Shown: positions 42,888 through 51,811 of the stretch, one piece after another | How positions within the stretch are numbered: position 1 is the stretch's first letter | How the letters are laid out: the number at the start of each line of letters is the position of its first letter | From: Symbiodinium natans | Lineage: Eukaryota; Sar; Dinophyceae; Suessiales; Symbiodiniaceae | Assembly: GCA_905221605.1 (NCBI GenBank) | Contig: CAJNDS010000085.1 | Location: 124,001-188,000, forward strand | DNA length: 64,000 nt | Reading direction: 5' to 3' | Translations under genes and position numbers: made by a program | Notes under the pieces: generated by a model | What the model was told of the DNA's origin: nothing | The model's database searches: none | The model's input: only the letters and a program-made list of their open reading frames with translations

Positions 42888-45800
42888 ATGGCAGCTTTAG
42901 GAGAAGATGGTGACTTTGCAGGAAAGCTTAGGCTTCCTCTCCCAGACAACTTTTCCGGTCAGCCTGCAGACTGGGAAGAATGGTCGTGGAACTTTAAAGC
43001 GTACATTTCGATGTTCGAAGCAGGCGCAGTGACTTTGCTCGACAATGCCGAAGCTTTGACAACCGAGTTCACAGATGCACACCTTGAAGTAACTTTGGAC
43101 ACAGGTGATGTGGATGTTGATGCAACGCGTAGTCGTGTACTTTTCAGTCGCAAGTTGCATTATCTACTTTCTCAGCTTGTGAAGGATTCGGCGAAACTTG
43201 TCGTTCGTCAGAACGTCGGGTCGAATGGCTTTGAGACCTGGAGAAGACTTTTCAACAAGTTTGCCTTGCCTGATGCAACCAGGTCGACAGCTTTGCTCAC
43301 GCAACTTTTGGATTTCAGGTTTGGTCCAAACACGTTTGAGCAGGACTTTAACGTTTGGGAAACAATCAAGGTGAAGTACGAGAAACAGGCAGGTCAAGCT
43401 TTGCCAGATGGTGTTTTGGTAGCTACTTTGCTGAACAAGACAACAGGAGCTTTGCAGCAGCATCTTCGCTTGAACGCCAAAACTTTGCAAACGTATGAGC
43501 AGGTTCGCGAGGTCATCTTGGAGTACTACAGGTCTAGACTTTTGGTGAATCCGTTAGCGCAGACCTCTGCCTCGGCCACTTTCGCAGGAGGCGGACAAGC
43601 GCCCATGGACATTGGGTATCTAGGAAAGGGCAAAGGAAAGAAAGGAAAAGGAAAAGGAAAGGGCAAAGGAAAGAAAGGAAAAGGAAAGGACTTTGGTCCC
43701 ATGAAAGGCAAAGGAAAAGGCAAGAAAGGCCCCCACTGGAACTTTTTCGGAAGTTTGAAAGGAAAGAGCAAAGGCAAAGGAAAGAACTTTGGTTCGTCGT
43801 CGGGTGCTTCGGCATCGTCGAGTGCCTTGTGCTGGACATGTGGTAAGTCAGGTCACTTTGCTAGCAAGTGTCCGCTGAACAGAGTGAATGCTGTTGAGGG
43901 AGAAGAGAGTGAACTTTACGGTCTCCAGGAAGAAGAGTCTTACTTTGGTGAGGCCCCTTGGGACGACTGGTCTGAGTGGACAGTCGGAGCACTTTTCGAT
44001 GAGAGTTGGGAGTCATGGGATGACTCACTTTGGGATTCCTCGTGGGATTCCTGGGACTGGTATTCGTATCAGGACTTTGCAGGTTGGAATGAGTGGTGGC
44101 CTGAAGCCACCTCCTCAAAGGAGACTTTGTCACCGCAACAGCCTCAGAAGCCTAAGGAAGAGTCAACTTTGCAGCATGGAGCTCAGCAGGCTCCAGTTTC
44201 AGCTGTCACTGTGACAGCCCCTCCAGGACTTTCCAAGGCAGCGCCCAAACCTAAGGCCAAGAGCTCACTTTCCCCGAGCTCTTTCTTGATGTCGGCACTC
44301 GTGCTTGGCAACTTTGGTGTTGGTCAGTCGTTTGGTTTTGAAGGCATGTTGACTGGTGATGTTGACTTTTCGTATGGCGAGAAGCGTGCGACCTTTTCGT
44401 CGGTTGGCATGGCGCCGTTGGAAACCTTTTCGCTGAATCGAAACGACTCGGTGCCTCAGAAACTTTTCAGTGTGTACGATCTTGGAGTGTCGAACCTGAA
44501 CACGACATTCCGGGATCATGCTTTGGAGGAACATTTGGTTGCAGCCACCTTTGACGAGAATGAGCCCTGGATACTTTTTGATTCAGGAGCAGCGACCCAT
44601 TGCTGTCCTCAGGACTTTGCTTCGGAGTGGCCGCTTTTGCCACTTTCAGGGAAGCCACCGCCTTTGAGATCCATTTCGGGTCAACCCTTGACGGTTTACG
44701 GTAGAAGGCTTGTGAAGCTTGACTTTGACGGTCAGCCTTGCTTTCTTCACTTTTACGTATGCGACGTACCGTACTGTGTGGTTTCGGTTGGAAGACTTTT
44801 GAGACAAGGATTTCAAGTGACGATGACAAGAGAGTCTCAGGTACTTTCAACCCCTGATGGAAACCAAGTTCCAATAGTCAGACAAGGGTCACTTTTGTTC
44901 CTTCGGCCTACTTTGGGAGCTTTCAACAAGGATGAGTTTGTTGAAGTTTGCAACCTTCTTCACGACTCCAATGAACAAGGTACTTTGATTGCTCCAACCC
45001 AGTTTAACCCCGTTTACTACAATGCTGATCGCTGGGAACTTTCGGGTAACACCCTCACAAGAATACACAAAAGATCTAGAGCGACTTTCTTTTCTCCTGA
45101 AGGGACGAAAGATAGGCCAGTTGAGCTCGAGTCCTTAGCTGATGAGCGTGTCACTTACCTTACGTACGAAGATGGCAGAAAAGAAACTTTGCACGATAAC
45201 TGGCGAACGTCTAAGGATCCCAAAGGGAAGTCTTCTGGACGCTTTGTTGGTCGTACTGTATTTAAACTTTCCTCCAAATCCACGGGTCGTAGACTCGCTG
45301 GCAAGCAGTCAACTTTTCCCCAACCTGTCCCAAAAGCCCTCGCGCAGCCGCAAGACACTTTAGCAGAAAAGCCTAAACCACCAAAGGACCGTTCTGCAGA
45401 GGACACTTTCCGTCTGCGTTTGGCGCAGGCCGCTTCCGGCACTTTGCCTGACTTCCAGAAGGCCCTGGTGGAACAGCTTTCGGAGAAGGACCCTGCAACT
45501 GGAGAAGCCTTCACGCACGACCGTTGGCTGAACTTTCAGTTGTTTTGGGTTCGTGTTCACTACGTGTCTCGGAACACCTTGTATGTGCCAGAAGACCCGC
45601 ACTTTGAAGAAGAGTTGGGCAATGCGCGCATGACTTTGATCATGCGTCCTGATGCAGAGCCAACGTGGCATTTTGACTTGTGGCGCAAACACGGCGCGCA
45701 GGAAGTGACGCAAGACTTTGTTGGCGCTACTTGTTTTGAGAAGTTGCCACTTGAAGCCTTTGAAGCAGAGCCAGCTCAGCCAGAGTACTTGGCTCAGAGG

Positions 45801-47705
45801 CCGAAGGGCTTGAAGCAGCCCGGCGAGCCAACTTTAACAGAAAGGCTGGAGCATGAGCTCACTCACTTGCCGTTCAAGCCGTGGTGTGCAATTTGTTTGA
45901 AAGCTAAGAGCAGGCAGGCTCACAGTAAGAAACTTTCGTTGAGACAGCCCGTCCTGCAGATGGACTTTAGCTTTCTTTCAGATAAGCCTGGTGAGGAACA
46001 GGTCACCATACTTAACGTTGTCGATGTTCTCTCGAACATGGCACTTTCAGTGGTGATTCCCACAAAGGCTCGCACACCGTACTCCCATGCAGAGTTGAGA
46101 CGCTTTGTTCTAGAAACCGGACGTACTTTCGGAATCTTGCAATGCGACCCAGAGCCAGCTTTGAAAGCCATCGCGGAAGCTGTAACAGGCGAAGTCGGTG
46201 GACTTTCTTTGCGGAGTACCCCGACAGGCTGGAAGCAAGCTCAGGGTTCCGTTGGAAACATGCAAGCAACTTTGTATGGACAGATCAAGGCTTTGCGGCT
46301 TGAGCTTTTGCAGCGTTACCAAGTTGATCTGTCGGTTCACTCAGCGCTCTTTACTTGGCTTGTGCGCCACGCGCAGTGGCTTGTGAACCGTTACCTTTGC
46401 AACGCTGCCGGCACTACTGCTTTTGAGAGACGCTGGGGAAAGCGGTACAACGGCTTCATATGCCGCTTTGGAGAGACCGTACTTTTCCGAAAACAGCGTG
46501 TCAACAAAGACAAGCCGGCTTTTGAGCGTGGCATTTGGCTTGGTAAAGACACAGAGTCGGAGCAACACTTTGTCGCTGACTCTCGTGGGGTTTACAAGAC
46601 GCGTTCCTTGAAACGCCTCCCCCCCACCCAGCAGTCTGACGCGGCACTTTTGCAGTCGGTTACCGCGCGTCCTTGGGACCCAACCGGTGCAAAGGTGGAA
46701 ACGGACTCCTTCATCTTTCCGATGCAGCAGTCCGAGGAGGCGACAAACCCAGCTTTGCCACCGTCTGGGCCACTTTCTGGTCCTCCTGAAAAAGGCAATG
46801 ATGTGCCAAACTATGAACTTTCAGACCCAGAGTTGGAAGAAGCTTTGGGCTTAGATGGCACAGAGCCTGTTCCGGCTCGTGACGATCTTTCGGACCTTCC
46901 GGAAGATTACTTTTCTGATGTAGAGCAAGAACCGCCCTTGCCTCCGCCTGAGTTTGAGCCTCCACGCTTGACTTTGGATGAGCAAACTGCAAATGCAGCG
47001 CAAGCAAGGTCGAGTACAGACGCAGCTTTGCCTCAGCCCCCTGGTTCGAGGCCGCGACTTTCTGACGAGTCGCCCGCGTCACCGACCAAGCGTAGCACAG
47101 AGACTTTTGACGTTGGAACGACTAAGGTGCAGAGGATCAACGCGGTGACTTTCTACAGCGGTAGGAAGCGCATACCCAAGCCACTTTGTTACCTTCGTGT
47201 TGCTGCAGTCACAACCAAGAACGACCTTGAAGTTCCTGTAGCAATAAACCAGGATGAAAAAGAACTTTTGCTGATGAAGACCCTGGAAAACCCGTACTTG
47301 TGGTATGAAACCGAGTTTCCGCTCGTTGAAGAAGTAGAAGGGATGAAAAAGGAGATGAAGTCTATGACGACTTTCGATGTTTTCGAAGAAGTTCACTACA
47401 AGGACATTCCCCAAGCACTTTTAGACAAGGTCATTTCGACGCGGTGGGTTAAGGTCCGCAAGTCCGACGGCACTGTGCGCTGTCGACTTGTAGTTCGAGG
47501 CTACACGCAAGAAGTCAATGACAAGGATGAGACTTTCGCCTCGACGCCTTCGCTCACCACCTTGAAGCTTTTGCTTACTTTGGCTGTAGCCAGAGGATGG
47601 CACATAGCAGTGGGTGACATTTCCACAGCTTTCTTGCACGCTGCTGTGGATGATGACTTTTACGTCATACCTTTTACCCAGATGGCTGCACGCTTTGGAA
47701 GTTGA
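42888..47705 (+). CDS. Copia gag-pol polyprotein (Gag, protease, integrase, N-terminal RT)
   Basis: 1605 codons from the first ATG after the primer-binding site. Gag-type helical region 1-240; Lys/Gly repeats (KGKGKKGKG) about 245-300; CCHC zinc knuckle CWTCGKSGHFASKC at 315-328; Trp/Asp-rich acidic stretch 355-405; aspartic protease D-S-G-A-A-T-H with Asp565. An integrase zinc-binding His/Cys region (HELTHLPFKPWCAICLKAK) lies near 990. The integrase core has Asp1026 and Asp1087, but the residue 36 positions on, 1123, is Gly (GSVGN), where DD35E requires Glu. RT starts near 1510 (STRWVKVRKSDG, GDISTAFLHA). The frame is lost just after FYVIP at about 47670, and a TGA follows at 47703-47705, so the rest of RT lies in the next frame. 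Confidence 0.95.
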   Translation: MAALGEDGDFAGKLRLPLPDNFSGQPADWEEWSWNFKAYISMFEAGAVTLLDNAEALTTEFTDAHLEVTLDTGDVDVDATRSRVLFSRKLHYLLSQLVKDSAKLVVRQNVGSNGFETWRRLFNKFALPDATRSTALLTQLLDFRFGPNTFEQDFNVWETIKVKYEKQAGQALPDGVLVATLLNKTTGALQQHLRLNAKTLQTYEQVREVILEYYRSRLLVNPLAQTSASATFAGGGQAPMDIGYLGKGKGKKGKGKGKGKGKKGKGKDFGPMKGKGKGKKGPHWNFFGSLKGKSKGKGKNFGSSSGASASSSALCWTCGKSGHFASKCPLNRVNAVEGEESELYGLQEEESYFGEAPWDDWSEWTVGALFDESWESWDDSLWDSSWDSWDWYSYQDFAGWNEWWPEATSSKETLSPQQPQKPKEESTLQHGAQQAPVSAVTVTAPPGLSKAAPKPKAKSSLSPSSFLMSALVLGNFGVGQSFGFEGMLTGDVDFSYGEKRATFSSVGMAPLETFSLNRNDSVPQKLFSVYDLGVSNLNTTFRDHALEEHLVAATFDENEPWILFDSGAATHCCPQDFASEWPLLPLSGKPPPLRSISGQPLTVYGRRLVKLDFDGQPCFLHFYVCDVPYCVVSVGRLLRQGFQVTMTRESQVLSTPDGNQVPIVRQGSLLFLRPTLGAFNKDEFVEVCNLLHDSNEQGTLIAPTQFNPVYYNADRWELSGNTLTRIHKRSRATFFSPEGTKDRPVELESLADERVTYLTYEDGRKETLHDNWRTSKDPKGKSSGRFVGRTVFKLSSKSTGRRLAGKQSTFPQPVPKALAQPQDTLAEKPKPPKDRSAEDTFRLRLAQAASGTLPDFQKALVEQLSEKDPATGEAFTHDRWLNFQLFWVRVHYVSRNTLYVPEDPHFEEELGNARMTLIMRPDAEPTWHFDLWRKHGAQEVTQDFVGATCFEKLPLEAFEAEPAQPEYLAQRPKGLKQPGEPTLTERLEHELTHLPFKPWCAICLKAKSRQAHSKKLSLRQPVLQMDFSFLSDKPGEEQVTILNVVDVLSNMALSVVIPTKARTPYSHAELRRFVLETGRTFGILQCDPEPALKAIAEAVTGEVGGLSLRSTPTGWKQAQGSVGNMQATLYGQIKALRLELLQRYQVDLSVHSALFTWLVRHAQWLVNRYLCNAAGTTAFERRWGKRYNGFICRFGETVLFRKQRVNKDKPAFERGIWLGKDTESEQHFVADSRGVYKTRSLKRLPPTQQSDAALLQSVTARPWDPTGAKVETDSFIFPMQQSEEATNPALPPSGPLSGPPEKGNDVPNYELSDPELEEALGLDGTEPVPARDDLSDLPEDYFSDVEQEPPLPPPEFEPPRLTLDEQTANAAQARSSTDAALPQPPGSRPRLSDESPASPTKRSTETFDVGTTKVQRINAVTFYSGRKRIPKPLCYLRVAAVTTKNDLEVPVAINQDEKELLLMKTLENPYLWYETEFPLVEEVEGMKKEMKSMTTFDVFEEVHYKDIPQALLDKVISTRWVKVRKSDGTVRCRLVVRGYTQEVNDKDETFASTPSLTTLKLLLTLAVARGWHIAVGDISTAFLHAAVDDDFYVIPFTQMAARFGS

Positions 47706-48829
47706 AGAAGGCGCTTTATGGTCTTAAGCACTCTCCAAAGCTTTGGCAAGAGCACTTTGCGTCAGTCATGAAGAAGAATGGCTTTCGCAGGGTCAAGTCA
47801 GACCCAAACCTTTATGTGCATGAGACCAAGCAACTTTACGTGCTTGCTTATGTTGACGACCTCATGTTCTTTGGTTCAAAGCCAGATGTCGAACTTTCGG
47901 TTGCGGATTTGCAGAAAGACCTGTTGTTGAAGATGACAGGCACTTTGGACGAAGGTCAATCGGTGACTTTCCTTGGCCGTGAGCTTCAAAGAACGAACGA
48001 CGCCATACTTGTTGGCATGAACCCTGCGTACATTGATCGTATGCTTGAGACGGCGGGACTTTCAGGTTGTAAGCCAGTCCTTGCTCCGGGCACAGACACT
48101 TTGCGAAAGCAGTTGAATGTTGAGCCTCTGGACGCGGAAGCGCACAAGCGCTACCGGCGCATCGTAGGCCAACTTTTGTGGCTTTCGAGTGTACGCCCAG
48201 ACATCATGTATGCAGTAAAGGAGCTCAGTCGAGGACTTTCTGCCCCGACCTCAGAGCATGAAGCCAAGGCCAAGCACCTTTTGAAGTACCTTGCTGGTAC
48301 GAAGAACTTTTCGCAACGTCTTCAACCTACCCTACAACTTTCCCCACAACACAAAGCCATAGACATCAACATTTACGTAGATTCCGATTGGGCTGGCTGC
48401 GCAGATAGTCGTAGATCCACTTCGGGTGTGTCACTTTTCATGTTGGGCGCGAACATTTTGTCGCACAGTAGGACGCAAGCTACGGTAGCACTTTCGAGTG
48501 GGGAAGCCGAGCTGTACGCGATAGGCTCAGGAACCGCTGATGCACTTTTCCTGAAGTCTCTGATCGAGGAGGCGATACTTTTCCCGAAAGCAAACCTTTG
48601 TATCTGGACCGACTCCAACGTTGGTAAAAGCATAGTTTCGCGCTTTGGGGCATCCCGTAAGACGAAGCACGTGGAGCTTCGCTTTCTTTACGTTCAAGAA
48701 CTTGTTGCCTCAGGTATGGTGCGTGTAAAGAAAGTGTTGGGAACTTTGAACCCAGCTGATATCTTGACGAAGTATGTTCCCAGAGAAACTTTGCACAGGC
48801 ATCTGCCTACTTTTGGTTTTCCACTTTGA
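47676..48829 (+). CDS. Copia pol, C-terminal RT and RNase H (other frame)
   Basis: Continues pol in the -1 frame relative to gag-pol. It reads PDGCTLWKLKKALYGLKHSP, then the RT catalytic YVDD near 47850, the RT thumb, and RNase H with VDSDWAG, SSGEAELYA, WTDSN and NPADILTK, all catalytic acids present, ending at TGA 48827-48829. There is no good independent start codon; the first in-frame ATG lies inside the conserved KKALYGL segment region, so this part is made only by frameshifting or not at all. A four-T run at 47672-47675 marks the likely point of the break: one more T would restore the frame. Alternatives are programmed frameshifting, a real mutation, or a homopolymer sequencing error. 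Confidence 0.9.
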
Positions 48830-49410
48830 GAAAGACAGAAAGAAGAGAGAGTGTGAGAGGAGAGAAACACGTACTTTTGCGGACATGTCACTCTTGGTGT
48901 GTGTGTACAGTCATGTCACTTTTCATGTCTTTCATGTCACTTGTGCTGTCTTGTGCGGACATGTCACTGTTGCAGACATGTACTTTGCAGTGCTGTGCAG
49001 TGCAGACGTGTACTTTGCAGTCATGTTCAGTCATGTCAACTTTCGGCGCATTCGGCGCACTCGGCTCGCGTACGCGCGCGCAACTTTTTCCGTTTTTCAG
49101 GCACGAAACCTTCGCCGCCACGCGCGAACGCGCGCACTTTCTCCACGCGAACTCGCGCTGTTCAGGCGCATTTTAACTTTAGTCTTTTAATGTACATAAA
49201 TTCGACCCCAGCCAACTTTGACCTTGCGGGGTGTTCGGGGTTTCTTTGGCGTTTGTGGTTTACTTTGCCTCGCGCCCCTCTGGTGCTTCTCTCGAAACAC
49301 TTTGATGCTCTTGCGCGCCCGCGCGCCATGGCACTTTAAAGGTGTGAGACGTCCAGAGACAGTTCTCGCAACTTTGCGCGCGGTGGAGCCGCGCAGCAGA
49401 CTTTGAGGCG
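48830..49410 (+). other. Spacer between pol and third ORF, rich in ACTTT and CATGTC
   Basis: Non-coding part of the retrotransposon. At 48885-49040 the word CATGTCACT or CATGTACTTT recurs at about 15-30 bp spacing. ACTTT continues at the same density as in the coding part. Short frames here have no domain. Confidence 0.7.
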
Positions 49411-50274
49411 ATGGATCGCTTTACACCAGCTCAGAGCCGTGACGTGGACTTTAGCACGTATCGCACGTGGCTGAGTCTGCAGCTGGTTCTTGAAACCTTG
49501 TGGAATGGGTTGCAGAAGGAGCAACTTTATCTGCCACTTTCATCGCCGGCGGAAATGTTTCAGAAGCTTTATCCTTTGATCCAGTATGCGGCCACTTTGG
49601 GACTTTATACACCTCCTGAGTTGGAGGTGCTGCAGAGGACTTTTGTGGGGTTCTGGACACCGGAACGCCCCACTTTTCGGCAGGATTGGGTTCCTTTTCA
49701 GCTGTGGCTTACTCTACCTACAGGACTTTGGTTGACGGTTGCATCTGCAGCTCAGAGGTCAGGAAACTTTGTCTTGCCATCTGCAGCAATGGTGGGAACT
49801 ATGGTGGATTGCCTGAACCTCACTTTGTCTCCGAGATCGTCACTTTTATTTTGGTCATTTGGACTGTCTATCTCCTTGCAACAGGGACTTGATCGTGTGA
49901 CTTTTATGCCAGGAGAGCAGTTGATCACGATTGGAGTCCGACTTTTGCTACAAGACTTTACTCGGTTAATCACCATCAATGGAAATCGTCTATGGAATAG
50001 GCGATATGTGGATTACTTTCTCAAAGTTCAGAGCCTGAACTTTATGTGGGAGCCTACTTGCCGAACGATTGTCACTTTGTTGCACCGCATTCACCCGTAC
50101 GAGCTTTGTGACAATCTCAACACCTACTTTGACAGGCCTGACTGCAGGCACTCGCGCCTTATGCACCTCCCACTTTTATCTCGGCTGTACCAAGAGCTCT
50201 CAAACTTTCCAGACGAGGGCGTTGCGCCGATGCACTTGGATATCCCCACTTTGCGTCGTGGCTCCAGGATGTGA
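49411..50274 (+). CDS. Third ORF of the copia element, unknown protein (287 aa)
   Basis: An intact frame from ATG 49411 to TGA 50272-50274, between pol and the 3' LTR. The protein is rich in Leu, Phe, Trp and Pro, with amphipathic helical stretches (STYRTWLSLQLVLETLWNGL, EMFQKLYPLIQYAATLGLY) and a moderately hydrophobic segment SSLLFWSFGLSISLQQG. There is no signal peptide, no obvious envelope features, no zinc finger and no polymerase motif. Ordinary copia elements have nothing here; an extra ORF in this place is where env-like or captured genes occur in some plant and animal retroelements. ACTTT occurs through it in different codon positions, so it has evolved with the element and was not recently captured. 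Expression would need a subgenomic or trans-spliced RNA. Confidence 0.75.
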   Translation: MDRFTPAQSRDVDFSTYRTWLSLQLVLETLWNGLQKEQLYLPLSSPAEMFQKLYPLIQYAATLGLYTPPELEVLQRTFVGFWTPERPTFRQDWVPFQLWLTLPTGLWLTVASAAQRSGNFVLPSAAMVGTMVDCLNLTLSPRSSLLFWSFGLSISLQQGLDRVTFMPGEQLITIGVRLLLQDFTRLITINGNRLWNRRYVDYFLKVQSLNFMWEPTCRTIVTLLHRIHPYELCDNLNTYFDRPDCRHSRLMHLPLLSRLYQELSNFPDEGVAPMHLDIPTLRRGSRM

Positions 50275-50576
50275 AGATGTGCCACTTTTCGAGTCGCTGC
50301 ATTTCGATATGCCGACTTTGGGCACTTTGGTATTTCAGACAGCCAGAATCGCTGCACTTTGGGCCGATTCATAATACCTTTCGCAAGCACCACAACTTTG
50401 AAGAGCACAACGATCTTTTTAACAGCCACTTTGAAGATGGCAGCTTTTGCGAATCAGCTGATTCCCCCGACTTTCGAGTAAAACATTTCTTCGAACTTTG
50501 TTTGCTGATATTGTGGTTCGTACTTTGAAGCGGGTGTGTGATTGAGTGTGGACGAAAGTTAAAGCAACTTTAGTCC
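50275..50576 (+). other. 3' untranslated part of the copia element
   Basis: Non-coding, with ACTTT roughly every 25-40 bp (for example near 50284, 50313, 50325, 50356 and 50394). Confidence 0.7.
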
Positions 50577-50583
50577 AAGGAGG
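50577..50583 (+). promoter_or_regulatory. Polypurine tract (plus-strand primer), short
   Basis: AAGGAGG ends two bases before the 3' LTR at 50586. It is short for a polypurine tract, but in the right place. Confidence 0.55.
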
Positions 50584-50585
50584 CG

Positions 50586-50787
50586 TGTGAAATTATAATC
50601 ACACTTTTCCTCCCCAGATGAGCCCTACTCATGATCTGCCACTTTGGTGGCTCAAGCACAACTTTGCCCAGAGAGAAAAGGCCGAGGCATCATAGGAACT
50701 TTGCAGTTCAAGGAGTTGAGGTTGGCTGAGGTTGCACGATCACTTTAGGGTTGTTTGTGTAGACTTTGGCTACCTCGCAATTTCGCA
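50586..50787 (+). repeat. 3' LTR
   Basis: 202 bp, identical to the 5' LTR, followed by the second TTTGC. Confidence 0.95.
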
Positions 50788-50792
50788 TTTGC
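50788..50792 (+). repeat. Target-site duplication, right copy (TTTGC)
   Basis: Directly follows the terminal CA of the 3' LTR and matches 42645-42649. Confidence 0.9.
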
Positions 50793-51811
50793 TTGTGACA
50801 GGGTGGGCCACTGAGCTCGCAGCTGCGCCAGATTTTCTGCCCTCCGCATCGAGCCAGCTGGCCACGATTCTGCCATACCTGGACGGAAAGTGTGAGACCC
50901 GTAAGCCCCTGTGAGCCATACTGAGACATGCCGTGACATAAAGGGGGAAATAAATGGCGGCCTTGAGACTTTGAGGGACGGCAGCTCTGCACCCAGCAAC
51001 TCGCGGGCTTTGGCTAGATCGGGCCCGTCCAGGGCCTGAACTTGGGCGAGCAAGAAGAGCGGAAAGAGCAGAAAGAGCAGAAAGAGCAGAAAGCCGCAGA
51101 AGAAGCGAATGTTGTTCACTCACGCCTGCAGAAGAAGACGTACAGCTGCGTGGCCGTGACGTGCATGAGCCTGGATCAGGCGCTCGTAGGACAGACCGGA
51201 AAAGGCTGATGCTCTTCGGCAAGAGCAAACACAAGAACACGTGTGCATGCCACTGGGAACCTTCATGATCAAGAGAACAGCTTCCGATGGCACCGCCAAC
51301 AATTGCCAGACAACTAAAAGTCGAGTTCCGGCAATACAGCGAGGTGAGTAAACGAATGCGTGAGTAAGGAGGGGCCTCCGGGGGAACAACATTCCCGAGG
51401 TCTGCCAAGACCCCGTTAGTTTTGCAAAAGGCCAAGCAAAACCTATGAAAGCTTGCCACCTGCATCGCCAAGAAGTGGCAAGCAGGCATTGTGCCAAGAC
51501 AGGGAGGGCTGGCAACATCCCGTTGCATCGAATAACGCAGCCACGCCAACGAGGTCAAAGCACTTTTCTCCGTGATTCCTGTGAGGGTGCTAGGTGCTCC
51601 CTATATAGGATCGTTTGCCGGCACACATAACCCTCACCCTGCAATGGGGGATGGCAGCAACACGGCCGCCTCCCCAACCCCCGCTCGCGATTCTTCCTCC
51701 CCCCCCTCCTCCCGGGCCAACCCACGCAGCATACAGCAGCCACACCGATGATGTGCGTCCTGTCCCCTTTTTCGCTGACGGCAGCCCCCGGCCGAAGCGG
51801 GTCGCAGAGCA
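50793..51811. other. No gene recognised
   Basis: Short frames on both strands. A small GAAAGAGCA tandem repeat lies at 51057-51095. It may contain the 3' UTR of the PUF gene. Confidence 0.4.

Larger units (their letters stand above)
42650..50787 (+). mobile_element. Complete Ty1/copia-type LTR retrotransposon (8138 bp)
   Basis: Two identical 202-bp direct repeats (42650-42851 and 50586-50787), each beginning TG and ending CA, enclose gag-pol. Both sides are flanked by the 5-bp duplication TTTGC (42645-42649 and 50788-50792), proof of insertion by integrase. Internal order is primer-binding site, gag with zinc knuckle, protease, integrase, reverse transcriptase, RNase H; protease-integrase-RT order defines copia. 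A further ORF follows pol. Identical LTRs indicate very recent insertion. Defects: a frame break in RT and loss of the integrase catalytic Glu. The whole element, coding or not, is packed with ACTTT on its sense strand. Confidence 0.95.

Noticed and set aside
43526-43839. Phe/Pro/Leu-rich minus-strand ORFs inside gag
   Set aside because: Complement of the Lys/Gly repeats of the Gag protein.
47668-47675. Programmed -1 frameshift heptamer in pol
   Set aside because: The bases do not form the X-XXY-YYZ pattern in the zero frame, so I do not annotate a frameshift signal; a one-base loss in the T run is simpler.
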